DNA of 15,033 bases from JACKJP01 sp050186955 (lineage in GTDB: Bacteria > Pseudomonadota > Alphaproteobacteria > Rhizobiales > Tepidamorphaceae), in the NCBI GenBank assembly GCA_050186955.1, contig JBFWXZ010000065.1, forward strand, positions 1 through 15,033, written 5' to 3'. The notes below the pieces were generated by a model that was not told the DNA's origin, ran no database searches, and saw only the letters and a list, made by a program, of their open reading frames with translations. Every line of letters begins with the position of its first letter. Positions within the stretch are counted from its first letter, which is position 1. Positions 5,459 through 14,245 of the stretch are shown here, in pieces. A program made the translations under genes and the position numbers.

Positions 5459-5863
5459 TCAGGCCTGTTCCAGTTCCACCAGCGTGCCGAAGAAATCCTT
5501 CGGGTGGAGGAACAGCACCGGCTTGCCATGCGCGCCGATCTTCGGCTCGCCGTCGCCGAGCACCCGCGCGCCCTCCGCCTTCAGCCGGTCGCGGGCGGCG
5601 ATGATGTCATCGACCTCGTAGCAGATGTGATGGATACCGCCGGCCGGGTTGCGCTCCAGGAACGCCGCGATGGGCGAGCCTTCGCCGAGCGGCTCGAGCA
5701 GCTCGACCTTGGTGTTGGGCAGCTCCACGAAGACGACGGTGACGCCGTGCGCCGGTTCCGCCTGCCGCTCGGAGACCTTCGCCCCGAGGGTCGACGCATA
5801 GGTGCGGATGCCCGCCTCGAGGTCGGGAACCGCGATTGCCACGTGGTTGAGCCGTCCGATCAC
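5459..5863 (-). CDS. mce: Methylmalonyl-CoA (ethylmalonyl-CoA) epimerase
   Basis: The enzyme interconverts the 2R and 2S epimers of methylmalonyl-CoA, feeding propionyl-CoA carbon into succinyl-CoA; homologues also act on ethylmalonyl-CoA. The 134-aa protein is one VOC/glyoxalase-fold chain with two beta-alpha-beta-beta-beta halves. Likely metal ligands are H7 (LNHVAIAV), a Glu in VELLEP (53-58), H79 in GGIHHICYEV (75-84) and E130 in GTLVELEQ. HPKDFFGTLVELEQ near the C-terminus is typical of the family. The start is GTG at 5863 with GGGAGAGG just upstream. It lies 34 nt after rnj. The mutase that uses its product is not in the window. Confidence 0.93.
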   Translation of the reverse strand: MIGRLNHVAIAVPDLEAGIRTYASTLGAKVSERQAEPAHGVTVVFVELPNTKVELLEPLGEGSPIAAFLERNPAGGIHHICYEVDDIIAARDRLKAEGARVLGDGEPKIGAHGKPVLFLHPKDFFGTLVELEQA

Positions 5864-5897
5864 CTTGCCTCTCCCGGTTGGAGCCCTCTGCCGGCGG

Positions 5898-7568
5898 TCA
5901 TACTTCGATGACGTGGACCTGGCAAAGCGGTCTTTTGCCCCATGCCCGCTCCACCGTCGTGCGGGCCGCCCGGGTCAGCGCCTCGCGCAGGGCGTCGGTG
6001 GAGCGCCGCCGCGCCCGCGGCAGCTTGTCGAAGAGATCCTCGACGGCGTCGAGCACCTGCGCTTCGACGGGCCCGCCCTCCGTCGTCTCGCCCGGCACCC
6101 CGGCGATGGCGATCTCCGGATCGCCGGCCAGCTCGCCGTCCTGGTCGACGGCGACGGACACCGTCACCATCCCCGCATAGGCGAGCCGCCTGCGGTCGCG
6201 CAGCGCCCGGTTCTCCTCGTCCAGCACCAGCATGCCGTCCTTGACCAGGCGTCCCGCCGGGACGTCGTCGACGACGGCGGCGGGCGCCGGCGCCAGGCGC
6301 ACGATGTCGCCATTGTAGATCTCGACCACATTGGCGATGCCGTTCTCGCGCGCGAAGGCCGCGTGCTCGTGCAGATGCATCGCCTCGCCATGGACGGGAA
6401 CCGCCGCCTTGGGCTTCAGCCACTGGTACATTTGCTGCAATTCGCCGCGCCGCGGATGGCCGGAGACGTGAACGAGATGGGTGCGGTCGGTGATGACCTC
6501 GATCCCCTGCCGGATCAGCGCGTTGAGCACGGCGCCGACCGGGCGGTCGTTGCCGGGAATGACCCGCGCCGAATAGATCAGCCGGTCGCCCGGGCTGAAG
6601 GCGATCTGCCGGTGATCGTCGCGGGCGATCCGCGTCAGCGCGGCGCGCGGCTCGCCCTGGCTGCCGGTGCACAGCAGCACCACCTTGTCGCGCGGCATGT
6701 AGCCGAACGCCTCCTCGCCGAGGAACTGCGGCACGTCGTCGAGATAGCCGGTCTCGCGCGCCACCGCGATGGCGCGGCGCATGGCGCGGCCGACCAGCAC
6801 CGTCTTGCGGTCGGCCTCCGCCGCCGCCAGCGCCACCGACTTGAGCCGGGCGACGTTGGAGGCGAAGGCGGTGACGGCGACGCGCTGCGGCGCCTCGGCG
6901 ATCAGCGGGCGCAGCGCCCGGCCGACATCGCCCTCGCCCGGCGACACGCCCTCGCGCAGCACGTTGGTGGAATCGCAGACGATGGCGTCGACGCCCTCCT
7001 CGCCGATCTTGCTGATCCGCGCGACATCGGTGACGCCGCCGATGACCGGGTCGGAGTCGAGCTTCCAGTCCGCCGTGTGGAAGACGGTGCCGGCGTCGGT
7101 GCGGATGACCAGCGCGTTGGGCTCGGGGATCGAATGCGTCATGGTGACGAACTCGACCTCGAAGCAGTCGATGCCCACTGTCGCCCCGAGATCGACGACC
7201 TCGACGGGGATGCGCGGGGCGCCGTTCTCCTCGGCGAGCTTCGCCTGCAGCAGGGCGGCGGTGAACGGCGTTGCGTAGACCTTGGCGCGCAGCCGCGGCC
7301 ACAGGTCCGCGAGCGCGCCGAAATGGTCCTCGTGGGCGTGCGTCAGCACGATGCCGACGAGATTGTCGCGCTCGGATTCGATGAAGCGGATGTCGGGAAA
7401 GACGAGATCGATGCCCGGATGAGTGTCGGCGCTGCCGAAGCTGACGCCGCAATCGACCATCAGCCATTTGCGGTCGCGCGGCGGCCCGAAGCCGTAGAGG
7501 CCGAGATTCATCCCGATCTCGCCGACGCCGCCGAGCGGCAGGAACACCATTTCCTGTCGCGGCGCCAT
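5898..7568 (-). CDS. rnj: Ribonuclease J (metallo-beta-lactamase/beta-CASP RNase)
   Basis: RNase J matures and degrades RNA by 5'-to-3' exonuclease and endonuclease action. In rhizobia it contributes to rRNA maturation. The 556-aa protein has FLPLGGVGEIGMN (9-21), the zinc motif HAHEDH (77-82), H145 in THSIPEP, D167 in HTADWK, the beta-CASP stretch about 200-370 with TGSQGEPRAAL (301-311), HVSGHPRR (367-374), PVHGEA (391-396), and a C-terminal domain from about 440. All catalytic landmarks are intact. The ATG at 7568 lies 2 nt after the birA stop with only a distant GGAG, so translation is probably coupled to birA. An alternative ATG at 7550 has AGGAA touching it. A longer frame to 8018 only overlaps birA. 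Confidence 0.96.
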   Translation of the reverse strand: MAPRQEMVFLPLGGVGEIGMNLGLYGFGPPRDRKWLMVDCGVSFGSADTHPGIDLVFPDIRFIESERDNLVGIVLTHAHEDHFGALADLWPRLRAKVYATPFTAALLQAKLAEENGAPRIPVEVVDLGATVGIDCFEVEFVTMTHSIPEPNALVIRTDAGTVFHTADWKLDSDPVIGGVTDVARISKIGEEGVDAIVCDSTNVLREGVSPGEGDVGRALRPLIAEAPQRVAVTAFASNVARLKSVALAAAEADRKTVLVGRAMRRAIAVARETGYLDDVPQFLGEEAFGYMPRDKVVLLCTGSQGEPRAALTRIARDDHRQIAFSPGDRLIYSARVIPGNDRPVGAVLNALIRQGIEVITDRTHLVHVSGHPRRGELQQMYQWLKPKAAVPVHGEAMHLHEHAAFARENGIANVVEIYNGDIVRLAPAPAAVVDDVPAGRLVKDGMLVLDEENRALRDRRRLAYAGMVTVSVAVDQDGELAGDPEIAIAGVPGETTEGGPVEAQVLDAVEDLFDKLPRARRRSTDALREALTRAARTTVERAWGKRPLCQVHVIEV

Positions 7569-7570
7569 CG

Positions 7571-8326
7571 TCAGACGGGCTCCACGGCGCTTGCCGGATA
7601 GACGTCGCCGGCCTGGATCGTCCGCGTCCCGGCGTCGGTGACGAGCCGCAGCGCCCCGTTGTCGTCGATGCCGCCATAGCGGCCCTCGACACGGGTCTCG
7701 CCGAGGGAAACGGAGATGCCGGCGCCCTCGGGCATCGAAAGCGCGCTCCAGCGCGCGCGAACCGGCGCGAAGCCGCCCTCCTCCCACACGCCGAGCCAGT
7801 GGCGCATCGCCCGGTGCAGCTCCGCGAACAGCCGCACCGGATCGGCCGCGCCGCCCAGCGCCTCGAGCGTCGTCGCCCGGTAGGGCGTGTCCGGCGGGGC
7901 GTGCATGCAGTTGACGCCGATGCCGACGGCGACCGGCTGCGGCGACAGCCGGTCGGCTTCCGTCTCGATCAGGATGCCGGCGACCTTGGCGCCGTCGACC
8001 AGCAGGTCGTTCGGCCATTTCAGGACCGCTTCGGCAGCGCCCGCGTCGGCGGCGGCGCGGACGGCTTCCGTCAGCGCGACGCCAGCCACGAAGCCGAGCT
8101 CATGCAGGCGCGACGCGGGCACCGCCGGCCGCAAGAGCAGGCTCGAATGGAGGTTTCCCGGCGGCGACGACCACTGCCGTCCCCGCCTTCCCCGACCGCT
8201 GGTCTGCAGGCCGGCGACGATCCACAGCCTGCCGGGATCGCCGGCGGCCGCCCGGCGAAGGGCCTCGGCATTGGTCGAGTCGATGGAGGCGAAGCGTTCG
8301 GTGCGGTAGCCCTGCGCTGCTGTCAC
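7571..8326 (-). CDS. birA: Biotin--[acetyl-CoA carboxylase] ligase
   Basis: The enzyme makes biotinyl-5'-AMP and transfers biotin to the carrier lysine of biotin-dependent carboxylases. The 251-aa protein shows the biotinyl-AMP loop SGRGRRGRQW (43-52), the active-site KWPNDLLVDGAKVAGIL (103-119) and GIGVN (135-139), followed by a short C-terminal SH3-like domain. There is no N-terminal helix-turn-helix, so this is a ligase without the DNA-binding repressor role of E. coli BirA. The start is GTG at 8326, 12 nt after nuoN, with GCGGGG upstream. Its place directly behind nuoN is a known alphaproteobacterial arrangement. Confidence 0.96.
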   Translation of the reverse strand: MTAAQGYRTERFASIDSTNAEALRRAAAGDPGRLWIVAGLQTSGRGRRGRQWSSPPGNLHSSLLLRPAVPASRLHELGFVAGVALTEAVRAAADAGAAEAVLKWPNDLLVDGAKVAGILIETEADRLSPQPVAVGIGVNCMHAPPDTPYRATTLEALGGAADPVRLFAELHRAMRHWLGVWEEGGFAPVRARWSALSMPEGAGISVSLGETRVEGRYGGIDDNGALRLVTDAGTRTIQAGDVYPASAVEPV

Positions 8327-8338
8327 GACACCCCGCTT

Positions 8339-9778
8339 TCAGAACAGCGAGCGGGCGGCGACCGCGGCCGCATCCATCAGCGGCGCGGGATAGACCACGA
8401 AGAACAGGGTGACGACGCCGGCGATGGCGAGCACCGCGCGCAACTCGCCCGACAGCGGCTCGAAGCGCTCCGCCGGGGCGTCGAAATACATGATCTTGAT
8501 GATGCGCAGATAGTAGTAGGCGCCGACCACGCTCGCCAGCACGCCGATCACGGCCAGGGTATAGAGCTCCGCCTCGATGGCCGCGAGGAACACGAAATAC
8601 TTGGCGAAGAAGCCGGCCAGCGGCGGAATCCCGGCGAGCGAGAAGAGCAGCATCGCCAGCACGAAGGCCTGCACCGGAGAGTTGCGCGACATGCCGGCCA
8701 GGTCGTCGATGTCCTCGATCATCTCGTCGCCGCGCCGCATCCCGAGGATGCAGGCGAAGGTGCCGAGCGTCATGGCGAGATAGAGCGCCATATAGACGAT
8801 GACGCCGCGCACGCCCGCCTCGCTGCCGGCGGCGAGCCCGACCAGCGCGAAGCCCATATGGCCGATGGAGGAATAGGCCATCAGCCGCTTGAAGTTGCGC
8901 TGGCCGATGGCGGCGAAGGCGCCGAGCACCATGGAGGCGATGGAGATGAAGACGATGATCTGCTGCCAGGCCGGCGTGATCGACGGGAAGCCGTCGATCA
9001 TCGCCCTGACCAGCATCGCCATGGCGGCGATCTTCGGCGCCCCGGCGAAGAAGGCGGTGACCGGCGTCGGCGCGCCCTCGTAGACGTCGGGCGTCCACAT
9101 GTGGAACGGCACGGCGGAGATCTTGAAGGCGAGGCCGGCGAGCAGGAAGACCAGCCCGAAGACGAGGCCGACGGAAGCGCCCTCGCGGCCCACGGCGGCT
9201 GAAATCTCGGCGAAGCCGACGCTGCCGGTCATGCCGTAGATCAGCGAACAGCCGTAGAGCAGCATGCCGGAGGACAGCGCGCCGAGGACGAAATATTTCA
9301 GGCCCGCCTCGGTCGAGCGCGCATTGTCGCGGTGGATGGCGGCGATGACGTAGAGCGCCAGCGACTGCAGCTCGACGCCCATATAGAGCGCGATCAGGTC
9401 GTTGGCCGAGATCATCACCATCATGCCGGCGACGGCGAGCAGGATCAGCACCGGATATTCGAACCGGGCGATGCGGTGCGCCTTGAGGAAGTCCACCGAC
9501 ATGATCAGCGCGGCGACCGCGCCGACCAGCGACAGGATCTTCATCAGCCGCGCGAAATCGTCGAGGACGAAGCTGCCGTCGAAGGCCTCGAAGCGCCCGT
9601 CGGGCAGGAAGCCGATGAGGATCGCCACGGCGATCAGCAGCGCCACCGCGCCGCCCGTCACCAGCCCCATCGTGTCGCGCGACGAATAGGCGCCGATCAT
9701 CAGCAGGATCATCGCCCCGCCCACGAGCATGAGCTCGGGGAGCAGCGGCATCAGGTCGATCATGTTGAGCGTTTCCAT
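8339..9778 (-). CDS. nuoN: NADH-quinone oxidoreductase subunit N
   Basis: NuoN is an antiporter-like proton-pumping subunit of respiratory complex I, in the inner membrane next to NuoM and NuoK. The 479-aa protein is almost wholly helical. The key residues are present: E136 in GVELQSL, K219 in AFKISAVPFHMWTPDVYEGAP, K249 in GAPKIAAMA and K393 in GFFAKYFVF. These match E. coli E133, K217, K247 and K395 from memory. The ATG at 9778 has AGGCGGGG upstream and lies 16 nt after nuoM. M6 at 9763 is a second possible start. It is the last nuo gene in the operon. Confidence 0.98.
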   Translation of the reverse strand: METLNMIDLMPLLPELMLVGGAMILLMIGAYSSRDTMGLVTGGAVALLIAVAILIGFLPDGRFEAFDGSFVLDDFARLMKILSLVGAVAALIMSVDFLKAHRIARFEYPVLILLAVAGMMVMISANDLIALYMGVELQSLALYVIAAIHRDNARSTEAGLKYFVLGALSSGMLLYGCSLIYGMTGSVGFAEISAAVGREGASVGLVFGLVFLLAGLAFKISAVPFHMWTPDVYEGAPTPVTAFFAGAPKIAAMAMLVRAMIDGFPSITPAWQQIIVFISIASMVLGAFAAIGQRNFKRLMAYSSIGHMGFALVGLAAGSEAGVRGVIVYMALYLAMTLGTFACILGMRRGDEMIEDIDDLAGMSRNSPVQAFVLAMLLFSLAGIPPLAGFFAKYFVFLAAIEAELYTLAVIGVLASVVGAYYYLRIIKIMYFDAPAERFEPLSGELRAVLAIAGVVTLFFVVYPAPLMDAAAVAARSLF

Positions 9779-9794
9779 CGCTGCCGCCCCGCCT

Positions 9795-11306
9795 CTAGTT
9801 GCCTGCGACCGTCGCCAGCCCGCCGGCCGCCGCGATCGCGTTGTCGTAGGACTGCACCAGCGTGTCGACCGAGGCGGCGGTCACCTCCATCACCGGCATC
9901 GGATAGAAGCCGAACAGGATGGTCAGGACGACCAGCGGCGCCAGGATCGCGATCTCGCGGCGCGACAGGTCCTGGATGGATTTCAGGTTTTCCTTCTCCA
10001 GCGTCCCGAAGATCAGCTTGCGATAGAGCCAGAGCGCGTAGCAGGCCGACAGGATGACGCCGCTGGTGGCGAAGAACGCCACCCAGCTATTCACCTCGAA
10101 CGCCGCCAGCAGCGTCAGGAACTCGCCGACGAAGCCGCTGGTCCCCGGCAGGCCGACATTCGCCATGGTGAAGACCATGAAGGCGGCCGCGTAGAGCGGC
10201 ATGCGGTTGACCAGCCCCCCATAGGCGGCGATCTCGCGGGTATGCATGCGGTCGTAGACGACGCCGACGCAGAGGAACAGCGCGCCCGAGACGATGCCGT
10301 GCGAGAGCATCAGGAAGATCGCGCCCTGCACGCCCTGGATGGTGCCGGTGAAGATGCCCATCGTCACGAAGCCCATATGGGCGACCGACGAATAGGCGAT
10401 GAGCTTCTTCATGTCCTCCTGCATCAGCGCCACCAGCGAGGTGTAGATGATCGCGACGACCGACAGGGTGAACACGAAGGGCGCGAAATATTCCGACGCC
10501 AGCGGGAACATCGGCAGCGAGAAGCGCAGGAAACCGTAGCCGCCCATCTTCAGCAGGATGCCGGCGAGGATGACCGAGCCGGCGGTCGGCGCCTCGACAT
10601 GCGCGTCGGGCAACCAGGTGTGAACCGGCCACATCGGCATCTTGACGGCGAAGGAGGCGAAGAAGGCGAGCCACAGCCAGTATTGCATGCCCGCGGGGAA
10701 GTCGTGGGCGAGCAGCGCCGGGATGTCGGTCGTGCCGGCGTCCCAGTACATCGCCATGATGGCCAGCAGCATCAGCACCGAGCCGAGCAGCGTGTAGAGG
10801 AAGAACTTGAAGCTGGCGTAGACCCGGCGCTTGCCGCCCCACACCCCGATGATGATGAACATCGGGATCAGCCCACCCTCGAAGAACAGGTAGAACAGCA
10901 CGATGTCGAGCGCCGTGAAGACGCCGATCATCAGCGTCTCCAGCACCAGGAAGGCGATCATGTATTCCTTCACCCGCGTGTCGATCGCCTGCCAGCTCGC
11001 GAGGATGCAGAACGGCATCAGGAAGGTCGTCAGGATGACGAACAGCATCGAGATGCCGTCGACGCCCATGTGATAGGACACCGGCCCTAGCCACTCGCGC
11101 TTCTCGACGAACTGGAAGCCCGGATTACCGGGGTCGAAATAGACCCAGATCAGCAGCGACAGGATGAAGGTGACGAGCGTCGTCCACAGCGCCACGAAGC
11201 GCGCGTTGCGCTCGGCGACCGCATCGTCGCCGCGGATCGCGAAGATGAAGAGCGCACCGACCAGCGGCAGGAAGGTGACGAGAGAAAGGATCGGCCAGCC
11301 CGACAT
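9795..11306 (-). CDS. nuoM: NADH-quinone oxidoreductase subunit M
   Basis: NuoM is the middle antiporter-like proton pump of complex I. The 503-aa protein has E143 in FFEGGLIPMF, K222 in AVKMPMWPVHTWLPDAH, K253 in LLKMGGYG and E395 in GFVGEF. These correspond to E. coli E144, K234, K265 and E407; the constant 12-residue shift of the last three points to a shorter loop between TM5 and TM7. The ATG at 11306 overlaps the nuoL stop by one base (TGATG), so translation is coupled. An open frame reaches 11684 but the extension only covers the end of nuoL. Confidence 0.98.
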   Translation of the reverse strand: MSGWPILSLVTFLPLVGALFIFAIRGDDAVAERNARFVALWTTLVTFILSLLIWVYFDPGNPGFQFVEKREWLGPVSYHMGVDGISMLFVILTTFLMPFCILASWQAIDTRVKEYMIAFLVLETLMIGVFTALDIVLFYLFFEGGLIPMFIIIGVWGGKRRVYASFKFFLYTLLGSVLMLLAIMAMYWDAGTTDIPALLAHDFPAGMQYWLWLAFFASFAVKMPMWPVHTWLPDAHVEAPTAGSVILAGILLKMGGYGFLRFSLPMFPLASEYFAPFVFTLSVVAIIYTSLVALMQEDMKKLIAYSSVAHMGFVTMGIFTGTIQGVQGAIFLMLSHGIVSGALFLCVGVVYDRMHTREIAAYGGLVNRMPLYAAAFMVFTMANVGLPGTSGFVGEFLTLLAAFEVNSWVAFFATSGVILSACYALWLYRKLIFGTLEKENLKSIQDLSRREIAILAPLVVLTILFGFYPMPVMEVTAASVDTLVQSYDNAIAAAGGLATVAGN

Positions 11307-13240
11307 CAGTGCGCGGCTCCCCAGAACATGTACCACGTGGCGAGCAGCGCGACGCCGATCAGCATGACGAAGGCGTAGTGATAGACGTAGCCCGTCTGCA
11401 GGCGCACGACCCTGTTGGTGATGTCGACGACGCGGGCGGCGATGCCGTCGGGCCCGAAGCCGTCGATCACGTAGCCGTCGCCCTTCTTCCACAGGAAGCG
11501 GCCGAGCCACTTGGCCGGGCGGACGAAGAGGAAGTCGTAGATCTCGTCGAAATACCACTTGTTGAGCAGGAACTCGTAGATCAGCGGCTGGCTCGAGGCG
11601 AGCTTGCCCGGGATGTCCGGTCTGGCGATGTAGAACCACCAAGACAGCGCGAAGCCCGCCGCCATCATCACCGTCGGCGACCATTTCACCAGCGCCGGCA
11701 CGTGGTGCATCTCCTCGAGGATGTGGTTGTCGGGGCCGGTGAACAGCGCCTCGCGCCAGAATTCCTCGTAGTGGTGGCCGATGAAGAAGCCCGAGAAGAC
11801 GAAGCCCGCGGCCACCGCGCCGAGCGCCAGGATGCCGAGCGGCACCGTCATCACCAGCGGCGATTCATGGACATGGTGCAGCACGTCGGCGGAGGCCCGC
11901 GAGCGGCCGTGGAAGGTCAGGAACATCAGCCGCCACGAGTAGAACGAGGTCAGGAACGCCGCGATCACCGTCATCGCGAAGGCGAAGCCGGCAGCCGGCG
12001 CGTGCGAGGCGAAGGTGGCCTCGATGATCGCGTCCTTGGAGAAGTAGCCGGCGGTGAACGGGAAGCCGGTCAGCGCCAGCGTGCCGATCAGCATCATCGC
12101 GTAGGTGACCGGGATCAGCCGCGCCAGCCCGCCCATCTTGCGAATATCCTGCTCGTCCGACATGGCGTGGATCACCGAGCCGGAGCCTAGGAACAGCAGC
12201 GCCTTGAAGAAGGCGTGGGTGAACAGGTGGAAGATGCCGGCCGAATAGGCGCCGACGCCCAGCGCCGCGAACATGTAGCCGAGCTGCGAGCAGGTCGAAT
12301 AGGCGATCACCCGCTTGATGTCGTTCTGCACCAGCCCGATGGTGGCGGCGAAGAAGGCCGTCGTCCCGCCGATGATCGTCACCGCCGTCAGCGCCGTCGG
12401 CGACAGCTCGAAGAGCGGCGACAGCCGCGCGACCATGAAGACGCCGGCGGTGACCATGGTGGCGGCGTGGATCAGCGCCGAGACCGGCGTCGGGCCCTCC
12501 ATCGCGTCGGGCAGCCAGGTGTGCAGCAGGAACTGCGCCGACTTGCCCATCGCGCCCATGAACAGCAGCAGGCAGATCACCGTCAGCGCGTCGAAATCGG
12601 CGCCGAGGAAATGCATCGTCTTGCCGGTCAGCGACGGCGCGTTGGCGAACACCGTGTCGAGGGCGATCGAGCCGGTCATGAAGAACACGCCGAAGATGCC
12701 GAGCGCGAAGCCGAAATCGCCGACGCGGTTGACGACGAAGGCCTTGATCGCCGCCGCGTTGGCCGACGGCTTGTGGTACCAGAAGCCGATCAGCAGGTAG
12801 GAGGCGAGGCCGACGCCCTCCCAGCCGAAGAACATCTGCAGCAGATTGTCCGCCGTCACCAGCATCAGCATGGCGAAGGTGAACAGCGACAGATAGGCGA
12901 AGAAGCGCGGCCGGTGCGGGTCGTGGTGCATGTAGCCGATCGAGTAGACATGCACGAGCGCCGACACCGTGTTGACGACGACCAGCATGACCGCGGTCAG
13001 CGTGTCGATCCGCAGGCTCCACGAGGTATCCAGCGTGCCGGAGACGATCCACGGCATGAGCTCGACGACCTTGTCCTCGCCGTGCAACCCGACGGAGACG
13101 AAGGCGACCCAGGACAAGACCGCCGACAGGATCAGCAGGCCCGAGGTGATGACCTCGCTCGCCCGCGCGCCGATGCGGTTGCCGAAAAGCCCGGCGATCA
13201 GGCAGCCGATGAGCGGCATGAAGACGATGGCGGTATACAT
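11306..13240 (-). CDS. nuoL: NADH-quinone oxidoreductase subunit L
   Basis: NuoL is the distal antiporter-like proton pump of complex I, and the one with the long lateral helix. The 644-aa protein contains E141 in FFGWEGVGLASYLLIG, K233 in MGKSAQFLLHTWLPDAMEGP, K346 in HAFFKALLFLGSG and K402 in YFSKDAI, matching E. coli E144, K229, K342 and K399 from memory. Residues about 565-615 (FDEIYDFLFVRPAKWLGRF and onward) fit the amphipathic lateral helix that clamps NuoM and NuoN, and a final membrane helix follows. The ATG at 13240 has GAGGG within the end of nuoK, with a 5-nt gap between the genes. Confidence 0.98.
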   Translation of the reverse strand: MYTAIVFMPLIGCLIAGLFGNRIGARASEVITSGLLILSAVLSWVAFVSVGLHGEDKVVELMPWIVSGTLDTSWSLRIDTLTAVMLVVVNTVSALVHVYSIGYMHHDPHRPRFFAYLSLFTFAMLMLVTADNLLQMFFGWEGVGLASYLLIGFWYHKPSANAAAIKAFVVNRVGDFGFALGIFGVFFMTGSIALDTVFANAPSLTGKTMHFLGADFDALTVICLLLFMGAMGKSAQFLLHTWLPDAMEGPTPVSALIHAATMVTAGVFMVARLSPLFELSPTALTAVTIIGGTTAFFAATIGLVQNDIKRVIAYSTCSQLGYMFAALGVGAYSAGIFHLFTHAFFKALLFLGSGSVIHAMSDEQDIRKMGGLARLIPVTYAMMLIGTLALTGFPFTAGYFSKDAIIEATFASHAPAAGFAFAMTVIAAFLTSFYSWRLMFLTFHGRSRASADVLHHVHESPLVMTVPLGILALGAVAAGFVFSGFFIGHHYEEFWREALFTGPDNHILEEMHHVPALVKWSPTVMMAAGFALSWWFYIARPDIPGKLASSQPLIYEFLLNKWYFDEIYDFLFVRPAKWLGRFLWKKGDGYVIDGFGPDGIAARVVDITNRVVRLQTGYVYHYAFVMLIGVALLATWYMFWGAAH

Positions 13241-13245
13241 GGCCC

Positions 13246-13569
13246 TCAGCCCTTCATCAGATTGACGTCGTCGACCGCGATCGAGCCGCGGTTGCGGAAG
13301 AAGGTGACGATGATCGCCAGGCCGATGGCCGCCTCCGCCGCCGCCACCGTCAGCACCATCAGGGCGAAGACCTGTCCGACGAGGTCGCCGAGCGCGGCGG
13401 AGAACGCCACGAGGTTGATGTTCACCGCCAGCAGCATCAGCTCGACCGACATCAGGATGACGATGACGTTCTTGCGGTTGAGGAAGATGCCGAAGATGCC
13501 GAGCGTGAACATCACGGCGGCGACCGACAGGAAGTAGGACAGCGGGATGATCATTTCAGGCGGGTTCAT
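13246..13569 (-). CDS. nuoK: NADH-quinone oxidoreductase subunit K
   Basis: NuoK is a small three-helix subunit of the complex I membrane arm that carries part of the central proton-conducting axis. The 107-aa protein has the two essential glutamates, E43 in LMSVELMLLAVN and E79 in AAAEAAIGLA (E. coli E36 and E72). The family motif GIFGIFLNRKNVIVILMS lies at 24-41, and the C-terminus SIAVDDVNLMKG is typical. The ATG at 13569 is preferred because GGGGGA lies 8 nt upstream. The ATG at 13554, which would give the more usual 102-aa length, has no Shine-Dalgarno. It begins 3 nt after the nuoJ stop. Confidence 0.97.
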   Translation of the reverse strand: MNPPEMIIPLSYFLSVAAVMFTLGIFGIFLNRKNVIVILMSVELMLLAVNINLVAFSAALGDLVGQVFALMVLTVAAAEAAIGLAIIVTFFRNRGSIAVDDVNLMKG

Positions 13570-13572
13570 GGC

Positions 13573-14181
13573 TCAGATCCCCCTGCCCGGCTCGACCTTG
13601 CGCAGCTCCACCGCCTTGGCGGGATCGCGCGAGACCTGCGCCGAGATGTCCTGCCGCCTGACGTTCTGCTTGTGGCGGAGCGTCAGCACGATGGCGCCGA
13701 TCATGGCGACCAGCAGCACGATGCCGGCGAGCTGGAAGAAGAAGATGTAGCGGGTGAACAGGATGAGGCCGAGCGCCTCGGTGTTGCTGGCGATGTCGCC
13801 GACCGGCGCCGCCGTGGCGCGCGTCACTCCCGGATCGATCACCCAGCCGCCGAGCACCACCAGCAGTTCGACGAGCAGGATGAAGCCGACCAGCGCGCCG
13901 ACCGGCAGATATTGCAGGAAGCCCTCGCGCAGCTCCGCGAAGTCGACGTCCAGCATCATCACCACGAACAGGAACAGCACGGCGACGGCGCCGACATAGA
14001 CGACGACGAGGATCATCGCCAGGAACTCCGCCCCCAGCAGCAGGAACAGCCCGGCGGCGTTGAAGAAGGCGAGGATGAGGAACAGCACCGAGTGGACGGG
14101 GTTGCGCGCGGCGATGACCATCACCGCCGACGCGATCATCACGGCGGAGAAGATGTAGAAGAAAAGCTGCGCCAGAATCAT
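13573..14181 (-). CDS. nuoJ: NADH-quinone oxidoreductase subunit J
   Basis: NuoJ is a five-helix subunit of complex I that links the quinone site to the antiporter subunits. The 202-aa protein has membrane segments at about 3-23, 31-50, 54-76, 92-113 and 139-167. TM3 carries YVGAVAVLFLFVVMML (62-77), the conserved segment that switches between alpha and pi helix. The hydrophilic tail after about residue 169 is typical for alphaproteobacteria. The ATG at 14181 has GGGGC 5-6 nt upstream. The 64-nt gap to nuoI is the largest inside the nuo run and shows only a weak CCGC/GCGG stem. Confidence 0.97.
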   Translation of the reverse strand: MILAQLFFYIFSAVMIASAVMVIAARNPVHSVLFLILAFFNAAGLFLLLGAEFLAMILVVVYVGAVAVLFLFVVMMLDVDFAELREGFLQYLPVGALVGFILLVELLVVLGGWVIDPGVTRATAAPVGDIASNTEALGLILFTRYIFFFQLAGIVLLVAMIGAIVLTLRHKQNVRRQDISAQVSRDPAKAVELRKVEPGRGI

Positions 14182-14245
14182 TGTCTGCCCCGCCGTCCCG
14201 CCGCTTTCGCGCGGTCTCTATAGTTTGCCCCGCCGCCCACGTCCA

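Noticed and set aside
5802..7601. Long plus-strand open frames opposite rnj and, likewise, opposite lolC/E (2321-3691), nuoN (7799-9202), nuoM (9729-11090) and nuoL (12215-13537)
   Set aside because: All are exact antisense shadows of well-recognised genes in GC-rich DNA, rich in Arg/His/Asp/Gln, with no family motifs and no Shine-Dalgarno or promoter of their own.
13552..13554. ATG 13554 as the nuoK start
   Set aside because: It would give the more usual 102-aa length, but nothing like a Shine-Dalgarno precedes it, whereas ATG 13569 has GGGGGA 8 nt upstream.
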